A stretch of DNA of 64,000 nucleotides, from positions 744,001 to 808,000 of the forward strand of contig CAXXDW010000006.1 of assembly GCA_963665575.2 (NCBI GenBank), written 5' to 3'. Position numbers and translations under genes: made by a program. Origin of the DNA: Rariloculus sp963665575 (GTDB lineage Bacteria > Pseudomonadota > Gammaproteobacteria > Steroidobacterales > Rariloculaceae). The notes beneath the pieces are model-generated. The model was not told the DNA's origin, did no database searches, and was given only the letters and a program-made list of their open reading frames with translations. Shown here piece by piece: positions 26,342-34,643 of this stretch (positions are counted from its first letter, which is position 1; every line of letters begins with the position of its first letter).

Positions 26342-28756
26342 ATGCAACAGGCGTCCGGCGGCAAGAAGGTCCTGATCGCAGCGGTGGCCATCGCGGTGGT
26401 CGTGGCGTGGATCGGTTCGTATACATTCTTCGGCGATTCCTTCGGGCCGCGCCCGGACGGCGCCATGTCGGCCGATGCCGCAGCCGGCCTCGTCGGTGAA
26501 TTTTGCGTCGATTGCCACGATGACATTACGCAGACCGCCAATCTGACGCTCGAGCGCCCGGACTACACGGACATCGCCCACGATGCCCGGATGTGGGAGG
26601 CCGTGATCCGCAAGCTCCGCGCCGGCATGATGCCGCCGCCCGGGAATCCGCGGCCGGCTGACGCCGACTACGCGGCACTGCGCGACTGGCTCGAGCAGGA
26701 GATCGATTCGGCGGCCGCGTCGACGCCGGGAACGAAAGTCCTGCATCGGCTGAACCGGACCGAGTACGCGAACGCGATCCGGGACCTGCTCGATCTGGAG
26801 ATCGACCCGACCCTGTATCTGCCCCCGGACGATTCGAGCCGCGGCTTCGACAATATCGCGGGCTCGCTGACGATCTCGCCGACCCTGCTCGAGACCTACG
26901 TGACGGCCGCGACAAAGATAGCGCGCATGGCCGTCGGTTTCTGGAATACGCCGACCGAGCGCCTTTACATCAACAGGACCGACAGCTCGCAGGTCTACGA
27001 GCTCGAAGGCATGCCTTTCGGTACGCGCGGGGGCATGGTCGTGCAGCACGTGTTTCCGGGTGACGGTGACTACACGTTCACGATCCGCAACCTCGGCGTC
27101 GGCATCTACATTCCGAACGAGACCCTCGAACTCAGCATCGACGGCGCGCGCGTGCACGAGTGGACGTATACCCAGATGGGCATGAGCGCGGGCATGGATT
27201 CGGCGCGCGACGGAGAGCTGGTCGTCACGCTGCCGGTCCGTTCCGGCTCACGAACGGTCGGCGCGACGTTCGTCGCGACGAATTATCGGCCGAGCCTGGA
27301 TACCGCCGAGCACTTCGCGCGCAAGTCGCTCGAGAACGGTCGCGTGGCCGAGCTCTCGAACTACCCGGTGATCGGCGCGATGAACATCCAGGGCCCGTTC
27401 GATGCCACGCGACCGACCGACAGCGCGAGCCGTCAAAAGATCTTCAGCTGCCGCCCCGCTACCGGGGCGGAAGAAGAGGCCTGTGCGACCCAGATCGTCT
27501 CCACGCTGACGCGCCGGGCCTTCCGGCGCCCGGTCCGGCCTGGCGATCTCGAGCTCTTCATGGGCTTTTATCAGGATGGCCGAGAGCTCGGTACGTTCGA
27601 TGACGGCATCGAGCTTGCGCTGCGGCGCGTGCTTGCGAGCCCGCAGTTCCTCGTGCGCGTCGAGGAGGAACCCGAAGAGTTCGCCCCAGGCGAGGTCTAC
27701 CGGATCAACGACCTCGAGCTCGCGTCGCGGCTCTCATTCTTTCTCTGGAGCAGCCTGCCCGACGACGAGATCGTTGAGGTCGCGGCTGCCGGCCGCCTGA
27801 GCGACCCGGCGGTTCTCGAGCAGCAGGTCATGAGGATGCTCGAAGATCCGCGCTCCGCGAGCCTCATCGACAACTTCGCTCAACAGTGGCTGTATCTACG
27901 CAACCTCGACACGACCGCGCCGGCGCAATCGATATTCCCCGACTGGGACGACGAGCTGCGCGTGAGCTTCCGCCGCGAGACCGAGCTTCTGTTCGAGCAC
28001 ATCATGCGCAAGGATCGCGATGTGCTCGAGATCCTGACGGCCGACTATACGTTCGTCAATGAGCGGCTCGCCCGGCACTACGGCATCCCGAACATCTATG
28101 GATCGCGCTTCCGCCGCGTCGAACTCGGGCCCGAGATGGACTATCGCCGCGGCATCCTGGGTCACGGCAGCTTTCTGTCGACGACTTGGGTGCAGAACAA
28201 TCGCACCTCGCCGGTCAAGCGCGGCGTGTGGGTGCTCGAGAACATCCTCGGCACGCCGCCGCCGGAACCCCCGCCGGACGTGCCGGGTCTGGAGGAAACC
28301 TCGGCCGAAGGTCAGGGTCGAAGGCTCACGCTGCGCGAGCAGATGACGCTGCACCAGGCGATGGAGCCGTGCGCGAGCTGCCACCTGATCATGGACAGCA
28401 TCGGATTCGCGCTCGAGAACTTCGCGGGCGACGGCCAGTGGCGCGCGAATGACGGCGGCGCCGGCGGCACGCCGATCGACTCGGCCGTCGAGATCTACGA
28501 CGGCACGCTCGTCAACGGCCCGGTCGAACTCCGCGAGGCGCTGCTGGAGTACTCGCCGCAGTTCATGCGGATGCTGACCGAGAAAATGTTGACTTATGCG
28601 CTAGGGCGCGGCGTCGAATACTTCGATATGCCGACGATTCGTGCGATAGTGAGGGATGCCGAGCAGAACGGGAACCGCTTTTCCCGGATCGTGCTCGGGA
28701 TCGTGAGCAGTAACGCATTTCAGATGAGAACGAAGACGGTTCCGGAGCAAGCGTGA
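26342..28756 (+). CDS. DUF1592-type planctomycete-like multidomain cytochrome protein
   Basis: 804 residues from the ATG at 26342, behind a GAGGGGAG ribosome site. One N-terminal membrane segment (about 10-28) is followed by a haem-binding CVDCH (about 58-62) in a PSCyt1-like domain, then the DUF1587/DUF1595/DUF1592/DUF1588/DUF1585 chain: VLHRLNRTEYANAIRDLLDL, FDDGIELALRRVLASPQFLVR, RRGILGHGSFLSTTWVQNNRTSPVKRG, and a second CASCH in MEPCASCHLIMDSIGFALENF. Periplasmic or exported; reaction unknown. It overlaps the DUF1552 gene, its constant partner. Confidence 0.92.
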   Translation: MQQASGGKKVLIAAVAIAVVVAWIGSYTFFGDSFGPRPDGAMSADAAAGLVGEFCVDCHDDITQTANLTLERPDYTDIAHDARMWEAVIRKLRAGMMPPPGNPRPADADYAALRDWLEQEIDSAAASTPGTKVLHRLNRTEYANAIRDLLDLEIDPTLYLPPDDSSRGFDNIAGSLTISPTLLETYVTAATKIARMAVGFWNTPTERLYINRTDSSQVYELEGMPFGTRGGMVVQHVFPGDGDYTFTIRNLGVGIYIPNETLELSIDGARVHEWTYTQMGMSAGMDSARDGELVVTLPVRSGSRTVGATFVATNYRPSLDTAEHFARKSLENGRVAELSNYPVIGAMNIQGPFDATRPTDSASRQKIFSCRPATGAEEEACATQIVSTLTRRAFRRPVRPGDLELFMGFYQDGRELGTFDDGIELALRRVLASPQFLVRVEEEPEEFAPGEVYRINDLELASRLSFFLWSSLPDDEIVEVAAAGRLSDPAVLEQQVMRMLEDPRSASLIDNFAQQWLYLRNLDTTAPAQSIFPDWDDELRVSFRRETELLFEHIMRKDRDVLEILTADYTFVNERLARHYGIPNIYGSRFRRVELGPEMDYRRGILGHGSFLSTTWVQNNRTSPVKRGVWVLENILGTPPPEPPPDVPGLEETSAEGQGRRLTLREQMTLHQAMEPCASCHLIMDSIGFALENFAGDGQWRANDGGAGGTPIDSAVEIYDGTLVNGPVELREALLEYSPQFMRMLTEKMLTYALGRGVEYFDMPTIRAIVRDAEQNGNRFSRIVLGIVSSNAFQMRTKTVPEQA

Positions 28757-30093
28757 TGTTCATAACGAAAAAACACCTGCCCAGACGTACATTCCTGCGC
28801 GGCGCCGGCGCGACGGTTGCGCTGCCGCTGCTCGACGCAATGATCCCTGCCGCAACGGCACTCGCACAGACGGCCGCAGCACCGGTGCGACGGTTCGTCG
28901 GCGTCTGGCATCCGCATGGCGCGGCGCCCGGTTACTGGAGCCCGCTGCAGGAAGGCAAGGACTTCGAGTTCTCCTTCATCACCGAGCCGCTCGAGGCCGT
29001 GCGCGATCACACGGTCGTGATCAGCGGTCTCGACTGCACGGCGGCCTACTCGACGCCGGAAGAACCCGGCGGCAATCACGCCCGCGGCGCCGTTTTCCTT
29101 TCCGGTGTCCGGCCGCGGCGCGATGCCGTGAGCCCCTACCTCGGCGTTACGATCGACCAGTTGATCGCCGAGAAGCACGGCCGCGATACCTTGCTATCGT
29201 CGATCCAGCTCGGCATCGAGGATGCGAGCCACAACTCCGGCAACTGCAACTGGGGCTATAGCTGCGCCTACACGAACTCGGTGTCATGGCCCGACCCGGA
29301 AACACCGCTGCCGACCGAGATCAACCCGCGCATCGCGTTCGAACGGATGTTCGGCGACGGCTCGACGCCGGAGGAACGGCGCCTCGGCCGCCTGCAGAGC
29401 GCGAGCGTGCTCGACTCGGTCACACACGAGATCCCCGGACTCAAGAACGGCCTCGCGATCGGCGACCAGGCGCGGCTCGACGACTATCTGGACAAGGTCC
29501 GCGAGATCGAGCGCCGGATACGCAACGCCATGAACAACCCGGCCGCCGAGGTGGCGGCCGACGTGCCTTTCGGCATTCCCCAGAAGAAGGAAGTCCACTA
29601 CAAGCTCATGTACGACCTGATCGCGCTCGCGTTTCAGGCCGACATCACTCGCTCGGCGACGCTGATGCTCGGGCGTGACCTGTCGGGCACGAGCCTCCCG
29701 GAGGCGGGCTTCGAAGGCGGCTGGCACGGCATCTCGCATCATGGCGACATTCCGGCGAACAAGGCCGGCTACGCGAAAGTGAACCGCTATCACGTCGCCC
29801 ATCTCGCCGATTTCTGCGAACAATTGCGCGCCATGGAAGACGGGGACGGCAACCTGCTCGACCACTCACTCGTCTACAAGTCGAGCAACATGGGCAATTC
29901 GCACCGGCATGCGCACGAAAAGGTGCCTACGATCCTGGTCGGCGGTATCGACGGCACGTTCGAGGGCAACAGGCACCTCGTGTATCGCGACAATACCGAG
30001 CGCTGCGCGAACCTGCTGCTCGCGATCCTGCATCTGTACGGTATCGAGCGAAACTCGATCGGCGAGAGCAAGCATCCGCTCGAGATGGTCTGA
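28753..30093 (+). CDS. DUF1552 family Tat-exported protein
   Basis: 446 residues; the GTG at 28753 overlaps the upstream stop (GTGA), and an ATG follows directly. A twin-arginine signal is clear: PRRTFLRGAGATVALPLLDAMIP. The DUF1552 domain fills the rest (FVGVWHPHGAAPGYWSP, NHARGAVFLSGVRP, SGTSLPEAGFEGGWHGISHH, YKSSNMGNSHRHAHEKVP), related to the DUF1501/sulfatase-like alkaline phosphatase fold. Exported folded, presumably with a cofactor or metal. Works with the DUF1592 protein by context; the substrate is not known. Confidence 0.92.
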   Translation: MMFITKKHLPRRTFLRGAGATVALPLLDAMIPAATALAQTAAAPVRRFVGVWHPHGAAPGYWSPLQEGKDFEFSFITEPLEAVRDHTVVISGLDCTAAYSTPEEPGGNHARGAVFLSGVRPRRDAVSPYLGVTIDQLIAEKHGRDTLLSSIQLGIEDASHNSGNCNWGYSCAYTNSVSWPDPETPLPTEINPRIAFERMFGDGSTPEERRLGRLQSASVLDSVTHEIPGLKNGLAIGDQARLDDYLDKVREIERRIRNAMNNPAAEVAADVPFGIPQKKEVHYKLMYDLIALAFQADITRSATLMLGRDLSGTSLPEAGFEGGWHGISHHGDIPANKAGYAKVNRYHVAHLADFCEQLRAMEDGDGNLLDHSLVYKSSNMGNSHRHAHEKVPTILVGGIDGTFEGNRHLVYRDNTERCANLLLAILHLYGIERNSIGESKHPLEMV

Positions 30094-30145
30094 GCACGTC
30101 ACGTTCGTGGGCACGATTCGCCGGGCAGCGAGTTGCGTCGTGCGC

Positions 30146-30802
30146 ATGATTTGCGAACCCGCATGGCCAATACCCCGTGCCTTGTCAGCCGGGCGCTTCG
30201 CCAGCCTCGGTGCGACGCGCGACTTTCGCTACGGGCTCCCGGGCTTGCTGCTGCTCGTGCTCGCCAGCGTGTCGATCGACACCGCACAGGCGCAATTCGA
30301 AAACAACCGCAGGCCACCGCGGCCCGACGTGACCTTGCCTGACGGCCCTGCCCGGCAAGTGATTCTGCGCAATTGCACGAAGTGCCACGGTATCGACGAG
30401 TATGGCTACTATGCGCTCGATCGAGCCCACTGGGACGCGGTGATCGACCGGATGAAGACCGCGAAGAGCGGACTCGCCGAAGGCACGGACATCTCCGACG
30501 CCGACAAGGAAATCCTGCTCGACTGGCTCGTGGCCGAGTTCGGGCCGGATTCGGAGCCGCTCGCCCGTCAATTCGTGATCCGGCCGCTCGAGGACTTCGA
30601 GCTGCTCGACGACGCCCGGGCGACCGAATTGCTCGAGACCGGGTGCAGCGAATGCCACAGCGTCGGCACCGTGCTCGACGCGAATCTCACAGTGGAAGAG
30701 TGGCGGCTTCGGCTCATGCTCGAGCTCAGCCGCGGCGGCGGTGTCCTGATCGCCGACACCGAACCGCTCGCGCAGTGGCTGATCGGCCGCGACGGCCGCT
30801 GA
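30146..30802 (+). CDS. Dihaem cytochrome c-like protein
   Basis: 218 residues from the ATG at 30146; earlier in-frame starts fall inside the DUF1552 gene. A signal segment (GLPGLLLLVLASVSIDTAQA, cut before QFENN) leads to two haem sites, NCTKCHGID and GCSECHSVG. Likely the periplasmic electron carrier serving the DUF1592/DUF1552 system 52 bases upstream. Confidence 0.85.
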   Translation: MICEPAWPIPRALSAGRFASLGATRDFRYGLPGLLLLVLASVSIDTAQAQFENNRRPPRPDVTLPDGPARQVILRNCTKCHGIDEYGYYALDRAHWDAVIDRMKTAKSGLAEGTDISDADKEILLDWLVAEFGPDSEPLARQFVIRPLEDFELLDDARATELLETGCSECHSVGTVLDANLTVEEWRLRLMLELSRGGGVLIADTEPLAQWLIGRDGR

Positions 30803-30821
30803 TTCGCGAGGTGCCCGCTCG

Positions 30822-30853
30822 CTCGGGCTTCACGATCCGAGGGTGAGCCCGAG
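30822..30853 (+). terminator. Hairpin after the DUF1592/DUF1552 cluster
   Basis: CTCGGGCTTCAC (30822-30833) pairs with GTGAGCCCGAG (30843-30853) with a one-base bulge, loop GATCCGAGG. It lies 20 bases after the dihaem cytochrome stop. There is no T-tract, so factor-dependent termination or RNA protection is also possible. Confidence 0.4.
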
Positions 30854-31028
30854 CTTCTGCGGGACGGTCGCTGATTCGTGACGCGTTGCCTCGCTCCCCG
30901 CGCTCGATCGGCGCTCCGCGCCAACCGTCCATGATGGGTACCGCCGCGCAGCACATCGATCAGGCAAGACATGAGTCGCGCGGACCGCCGCCGCAATTGA
31001 TCCGTGCCGGTTGCAGAGCGAATACAGG

Positions 31029-32312
31029 CTAACTCGCCTCGATTCCGGCAAGATCCTCCGGCTGTAGCCGGTAACGGATCAGGTTGCCCTCGTGCAACCC
31101 GCGCAACTCATTGCCGACATAGTCGACGACCTGTTCCCGATCATCTTCCGGAATGCCCGATTCGTCAGCCATCGCGCGGATATCGTCCGGACGAAAGTCC
31201 TTCCACTCAAGCACGCAGCGCCGCACGGCCTGGCGCACGAAATCGCGATAGGCGAGCGCCGCCTTGGAGGGCGATTCCAACTCGGCGCGGAGCACCCGAT
31301 AGTTCTCGGCCGAAGCGAGGTAGGCGTCGATGTAGGCATCGCGCAAGAGCGCGACATTGTTGAGTTCGTAAATGCCGATCAGTCCGTCGATGTATGTTGC
31401 GTCATCCATGGTGAGAAACGACATGGGCGCAAGATCGGCCTTGAGGAGCGGGATGTTGGAGGCGACGCGGGAGGTCCGCTTGTTGACGTCCTCAAATGCC
31501 TGCAGATAGGGAATGTGAACCAGGAGAAAGAACGATTGTTCGAACGGGTCGGCGATTGCCGCCGCCTTCCCCAGGAGCACTGCAAATTCCTCCTCGATGG
31601 CATAGCGATCATCGAGCGGGCGGTAGCTTGAGTAGGAGATGCCGACGGGCATGCGCCGCAACCGCCCCGCCATGGCGGGGTCGGCAAGCAGGCCGTCGGC
31701 CAGCAAGGCGTGAACTCCAAAAATATCCGTCCGGCTGATGGCAATTTCGTCGAGATGATCGACGATGTAGCGGATCGCCTCCTTGTGGTTCAGGATCATG
31801 ACCGCTTCCTTGCGGTCCTTGCCGGCGGCTTCGTCGCCGAAGCGGATCAGCCGTTCGGTCTCAAGGATGTCGTAGGTGTTGCCCTCCATGCGCGAAGACG
31901 CCCACGACAGTTCGACGAGCAACCGTTCCAGGATGCGTCGCGCATAGGTCCCGGCCGCGGGCGTCGGTAGCGGCTGACCGGCTTCATGCAGACGCCGCCG
32001 GTCGGCTTCGCCAAGATGGAAGCTCTCGTTGGGGATATAGCCATCGACAAACTCCCGCTTGTAGACGGCAAGCCGCCGCCGGTTGTAGGGCGTTTGCAGA
32101 TGGGCGCGCACCGCAGTCGCGCCCGCCAGGCTGTACCGCGTGGCCCGGGCCCTGCCGGAAACCTCAAGCCGGCCTTCCTCGACAAGCCGCTTCAGTGCGC
32201 GCCAGACCGTCGGCGGACTGGCTTCGGGCACGACATTTCGCCGCACATCCTCCCGTCCGGCGTCGGGGTGGGCTGCGATGTAATCCAGAATGGTTTGGTC
32301 GGCGAGGGGCAT
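31029..32312 (-). CDS. Fic/DOC-fold protein with N-terminal winged helix and degenerate active site
   Basis: 427 residues. An N-terminal winged helix-turn-helix (about 1-65: TILDYIAAHPDAGREDVRR, PPTVWRALKRLVEEGRL) precedes a Fic-like core. The inhibitory helix SSRMEGN (about 139-145) is intact, but the active-site motif reads QAFEDVNKRTSR (about 271-282) where HPFxDGNGRxxR is expected: the catalytic His is Gln, Pro is Ala, and both glycines are replaced, while the Asn and two Arg remain. AMP transfer is therefore doubtful; a regulatory, nucleotide-sensing role is more likely. Repeats of TGAAACGA lie in its promoter. Confidence 0.85.
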   Translation of the reverse strand: MPLADQTILDYIAAHPDAGREDVRRNVVPEASPPTVWRALKRLVEEGRLEVSGRARATRYSLAGATAVRAHLQTPYNRRRLAVYKREFVDGYIPNESFHLGEADRRRLHEAGQPLPTPAAGTYARRILERLLVELSWASSRMEGNTYDILETERLIRFGDEAAGKDRKEAVMILNHKEAIRYIVDHLDEIAISRTDIFGVHALLADGLLADPAMAGRLRRMPVGISYSSYRPLDDRYAIEEEFAVLLGKAAAIADPFEQSFFLLVHIPYLQAFEDVNKRTSRVASNIPLLKADLAPMSFLTMDDATYIDGLIGIYELNNVALLRDAYIDAYLASAENYRVLRAELESPSKAALAYRDFVRQAVRRCVLEWKDFRPDDIRAMADESGIPEDDREQVVDYVGNELRGLHEGNLIRYRLQPEDLAGIEAS

Positions 32313-32328
32313 TGGGCGGTGAGGGGAA

Positions 32329-32420
32329 TGAAACGAATTGTCACAATAGTGAAACGATTATGTGACTAATATAGCTACGATTTTCAGAATAGTAAAGAAA
32401 ACGTTTCATAAGAAATGAAA
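32329..32420. promoter_or_regulatory. Repeat-rich promoter of the second Fic gene
   Basis: Direct repeats TGAAACGAATTGTCACAATA (32329-32348) and TGAAACGATTATGTGACTAA (from 32350) lie directly upstream of the start, the first only 17 bases away, followed by an inverse copy CGTTTCA (32402-32408) and GAAATGAAATGAT. The block is AT-rich against a GC-rich background. Probably an operator for the wHTH of the encoded protein. The rest of 32421-32700 contains no recognisable gene. Confidence 0.5.
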
Positions 32421-32700
32421 TGATTTGAGAAGTGGCCCATCCACATCGAAATGGTTGTTGCGCTACGCTGACAGCCGCGAAACGCTACTGCTCCGGGCGT
32501 TTCCTGGGCAGTTACAAGCTGCATCCCGGTCTTACCAATGCCGAGCTCAGTTGCAGGACGTGATAGTAGTGCGCGAAAGCAGGCAACATACGCCAGTGAC
32601 CGTTTCCCCAGCACAGCTTTACGGCGAACTCGGGCGAGACGCGGGCGCCGCATGCGGCTGTTGCACAGGCCGATGATTTCATCGCATGGCCGCGAATGGG

Positions 32701-33457
32701 CTATGGGTCTTGCGCCCGCTGTTCCGGCTTCCCACCGAGCGCCGTCATCGCCGCAACGATCTCGTCAATGACCCTGGCGATCACTGCTTCGTCGGCGCCG
32801 CGCACGACGAGGTTGGCGCCGTAGACACCGTCGCGGGCGAACGGGTAGCTGCCGATCTCGACGTCGGGCCAGGGCCTCGGCGATGCGTTCGAGCGGTGCG
32901 GCGATATCGCCTTCGCGAATGAAGACATCGACGCTGGCCGAGTGGATCGTCGCGCCGGCCCGCAGTTGGGGAACGGCGGCCGCGAACATGGCTCGGGCAA
33001 TGCCGGGGATGCCGGCGAGCACGAACACGTTGCCGATCCGAAACCCGGGCGCCGCGCTGACCGGATTCTCGATGAGTGTCCCACCCACGGGCACTCTCGC
33101 CATCCTGAGCCGCGCTTCGTTGAGTTCGCCGATGCCGCGCGTCAAGAGTTCGACGGCTTCCTCATTGAGTTCGAGTTCGACGCCGAAGGCGCGCGCGACG
33201 GCTTCGGCGGTGATGTCGTCGTGGGTCGGGCCGATGCCGCCCGTCGTGAAGACGTACGTGAAGCGGGCGCGGCACTCGTTCAGGTGATCGATGATCGCGG
33301 GGAACTCGTCGCGGACCACCCTGGCCTCGACGAGTTTGATGCCGAGCTTCGCAAGCTCGACGCCGAGGAACCTGAGATTGGCGTCCTGCGTCTTCCCCGA
33401 CAGGATCTCGTTGCCGATGATCAGGACGCAGGCGGTTACGTCGGTCTGCCCGCTCAT
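32701..33457 (-). pseudogene. CinA-like (MoCF/competence-damage) domain gene with a frameshift
   Basis: The frame from 33457 encodes the COG1058 MoCF-type domain (ACVLIIGNEILSGKTQDANLRFLG, VFTTGGIGPTHDDITAEAVARAFG, NVFVLAGIPGIARAMF) as far as about GDIAAPLERIAEALA. Homology then continues in another frame as PDVEIGSYPFARDGVYGANLVVRGAD, ending at 32701. The break lies near 32864-32882, in a CCCTGGCCCGACG stretch, and equals one extra or two missing bases. The unbroken protein would be about 250 residues: the N-terminal domain of CinA without the nicotinamide deamidase part. Either a recent pseudogene or a sequencing/assembly error. Last gene of the trp transcription unit. Confidence 0.8.
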
Positions 33458-33493
33458 GAAGTTTCCTCCGGATCGATCGACAGGCTCACCGGC

Positions 33494-33808
33494 TCACGCG
33501 TCCGCATCGGCCTCGCCGCACTGCCAGCAGGCGGAGAACTGCCCTTCGTTCGACTCGCCGCATTTCCGGCAGCGCCAGCCGGTCGATTCGTCCGCGGCGC
33601 GCCACTGTTGATCGACGATGGCCCGCGCTCGCTCGAGGTCACCGTCCCGGACGACCCAGAGTTCCGGGATGCAGTCGATAAACGGAATCTCGCCGAGCCC
33701 GCCGGACAGTTGTTCGTTCTTGACCACACAGGGGATGCCCGCCTGCTCGAGCACGTTCTTCAGATGCCCGATCTCGGCCAGCAGTTCGTGCGTTGCGACG
33801 CGTTTCAT
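33494..33808 (-). CDS. Small DUF2007/zinc-ribbon protein
   Basis: 104 residues from the ATG at 33808, which overlaps the trpA stop (ATGA). N-terminal DUF2007-like fold (NVLEQAGIPCVVKNEQLSGGLGEIPFIDCIPELWVV...DLERARAIVDQQ), C-terminal zinc ribbon with CRKC and CWQC. Small members of this family often end biosynthetic operons; function unknown, possibly a signalling or regulatory protein. Longer in-frame readings through trpA are rejected as shadow. Confidence 0.85.
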   Translation of the reverse strand: MKRVATHELLAEIGHLKNVLEQAGIPCVVKNEQLSGGLGEIPFIDCIPELWVVRDGDLERARAIVDQQWRAADESTGWRCRKCGESNEGQFSACWQCGEADADA

Positions 33809-34578
33809 CGGGCCGATCTCAGCGAACGGACAAAGTCGGCCGCGTCCTCGCCGCGCTCGAGCACCTCGACGAGCGCCGTTCCCACGACCACGCCGTCGGC
33901 GTGTTCTGAGATGGCCTCGACCTGGGCGCGCTTGCGAACGCCAAAGCCCGCGCAGACCGGGAGTTCGGAGGCGGCCTTGACCCGCGCGAGGTACTCGGTG
34001 GCCTCGGCCGGCAGCTCGACCGCGCGGCCGGTGATGCCCGTGCGCGTCACGGCGTAGACGAAGCCCTCGCTCGCCGCGCAGAGCGCTTCGAGCCGCTCCG
34101 GCGGTGTGACGGGCGTGACCATCTGCACGAGGGCCAGTCTCCGTTCGCCGAGCGCCGCGTTCAGCGGGCCGCTCTCCTCGTAGGGAAGATCCGGCACGAT
34201 GTAACCGGAGATGCCGCACTCGACGGAGCGCGCGGCAAGCGCTTCGTAGCCGAAGACGAGTAACGGGTTCAGGTAGCTCATGAGCAATATGGGCGGCGCG
34301 AGTTCCAGTTCCCGCCGGGCAAGCTCGTCGAATATCCACCTGAGGCTCACGCCGTGCTCGATGGCCTGTTCGCTCGAGCGCTGGATCGTCACGCCATCGG
34401 CCATGGGGTCCGAAAACGGCACGCCGATCTCCACGGCATCGGCGACCCAGGCCACATCTTCGAGCGCAGCAAAGAACCGCTCGGGATCCGGATAGCCTGC
34501 CGTGAGATACGCGACGATCGCGGCCTCGTCGTCGCTGCCGCGGGTCAGGGCGTTTCGGATGCGGTCACGCGGTGACAT
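33805..34578 (-). CDS. trpA: Tryptophan synthase alpha chain
   Basis: 257 residues from the ATG at 34578, selected by a GGGGGAG site about 9 bases upstream and the usual N-terminus MSPRDRIRNAL. Cleaves indole-3-glycerol phosphate to indole, which is channelled to TrpB. AYLTAGYPD, EIGVPFSDPMADGVTIQRSSEQA and the catalytic Glu/Asp region are present, and GITGRAVELP marks the flexible loop. A near-copy of the trpA start is found overlapping the trpB stop, 79 bases upstream. Confidence 0.97.
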   Translation of the reverse strand: MSPRDRIRNALTRGSDDEAAIVAYLTAGYPDPERFFAALEDVAWVADAVEIGVPFSDPMADGVTIQRSSEQAIEHGVSLRWIFDELARRELELAPPILLMSYLNPLLVFGYEALAARSVECGISGYIVPDLPYEESGPLNAALGERRLALVQMVTPVTPPERLEALCAASEGFVYAVTRTGITGRAVELPAEATEYLARVKAASELPVCAGFGVRKRAQVEAISEHADGVVVGTALVEVLERGEDAADFVRSLRSAR

Positions 34579-34643
34579 CGACGGCTCTCCCCCGATCATG
34601 GCAGTGTCCGAGTCCCCGTACCCGTACGGCGTCACCGATGCGG

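Noticed and set aside
26258..27157. N-terminal extension of the ankyrin protein to 864 residues
   Set aside because: It would cover the divergent DUF1592 gene; the start at 26257 has a signal peptide and a ribosome site.
32384..32676. Small frames on both strands between the Fic gene and the cinA-like gene
   Set aside because: They overlap each other, lack ribosome sites and show no family; the region is best left as intergenic.
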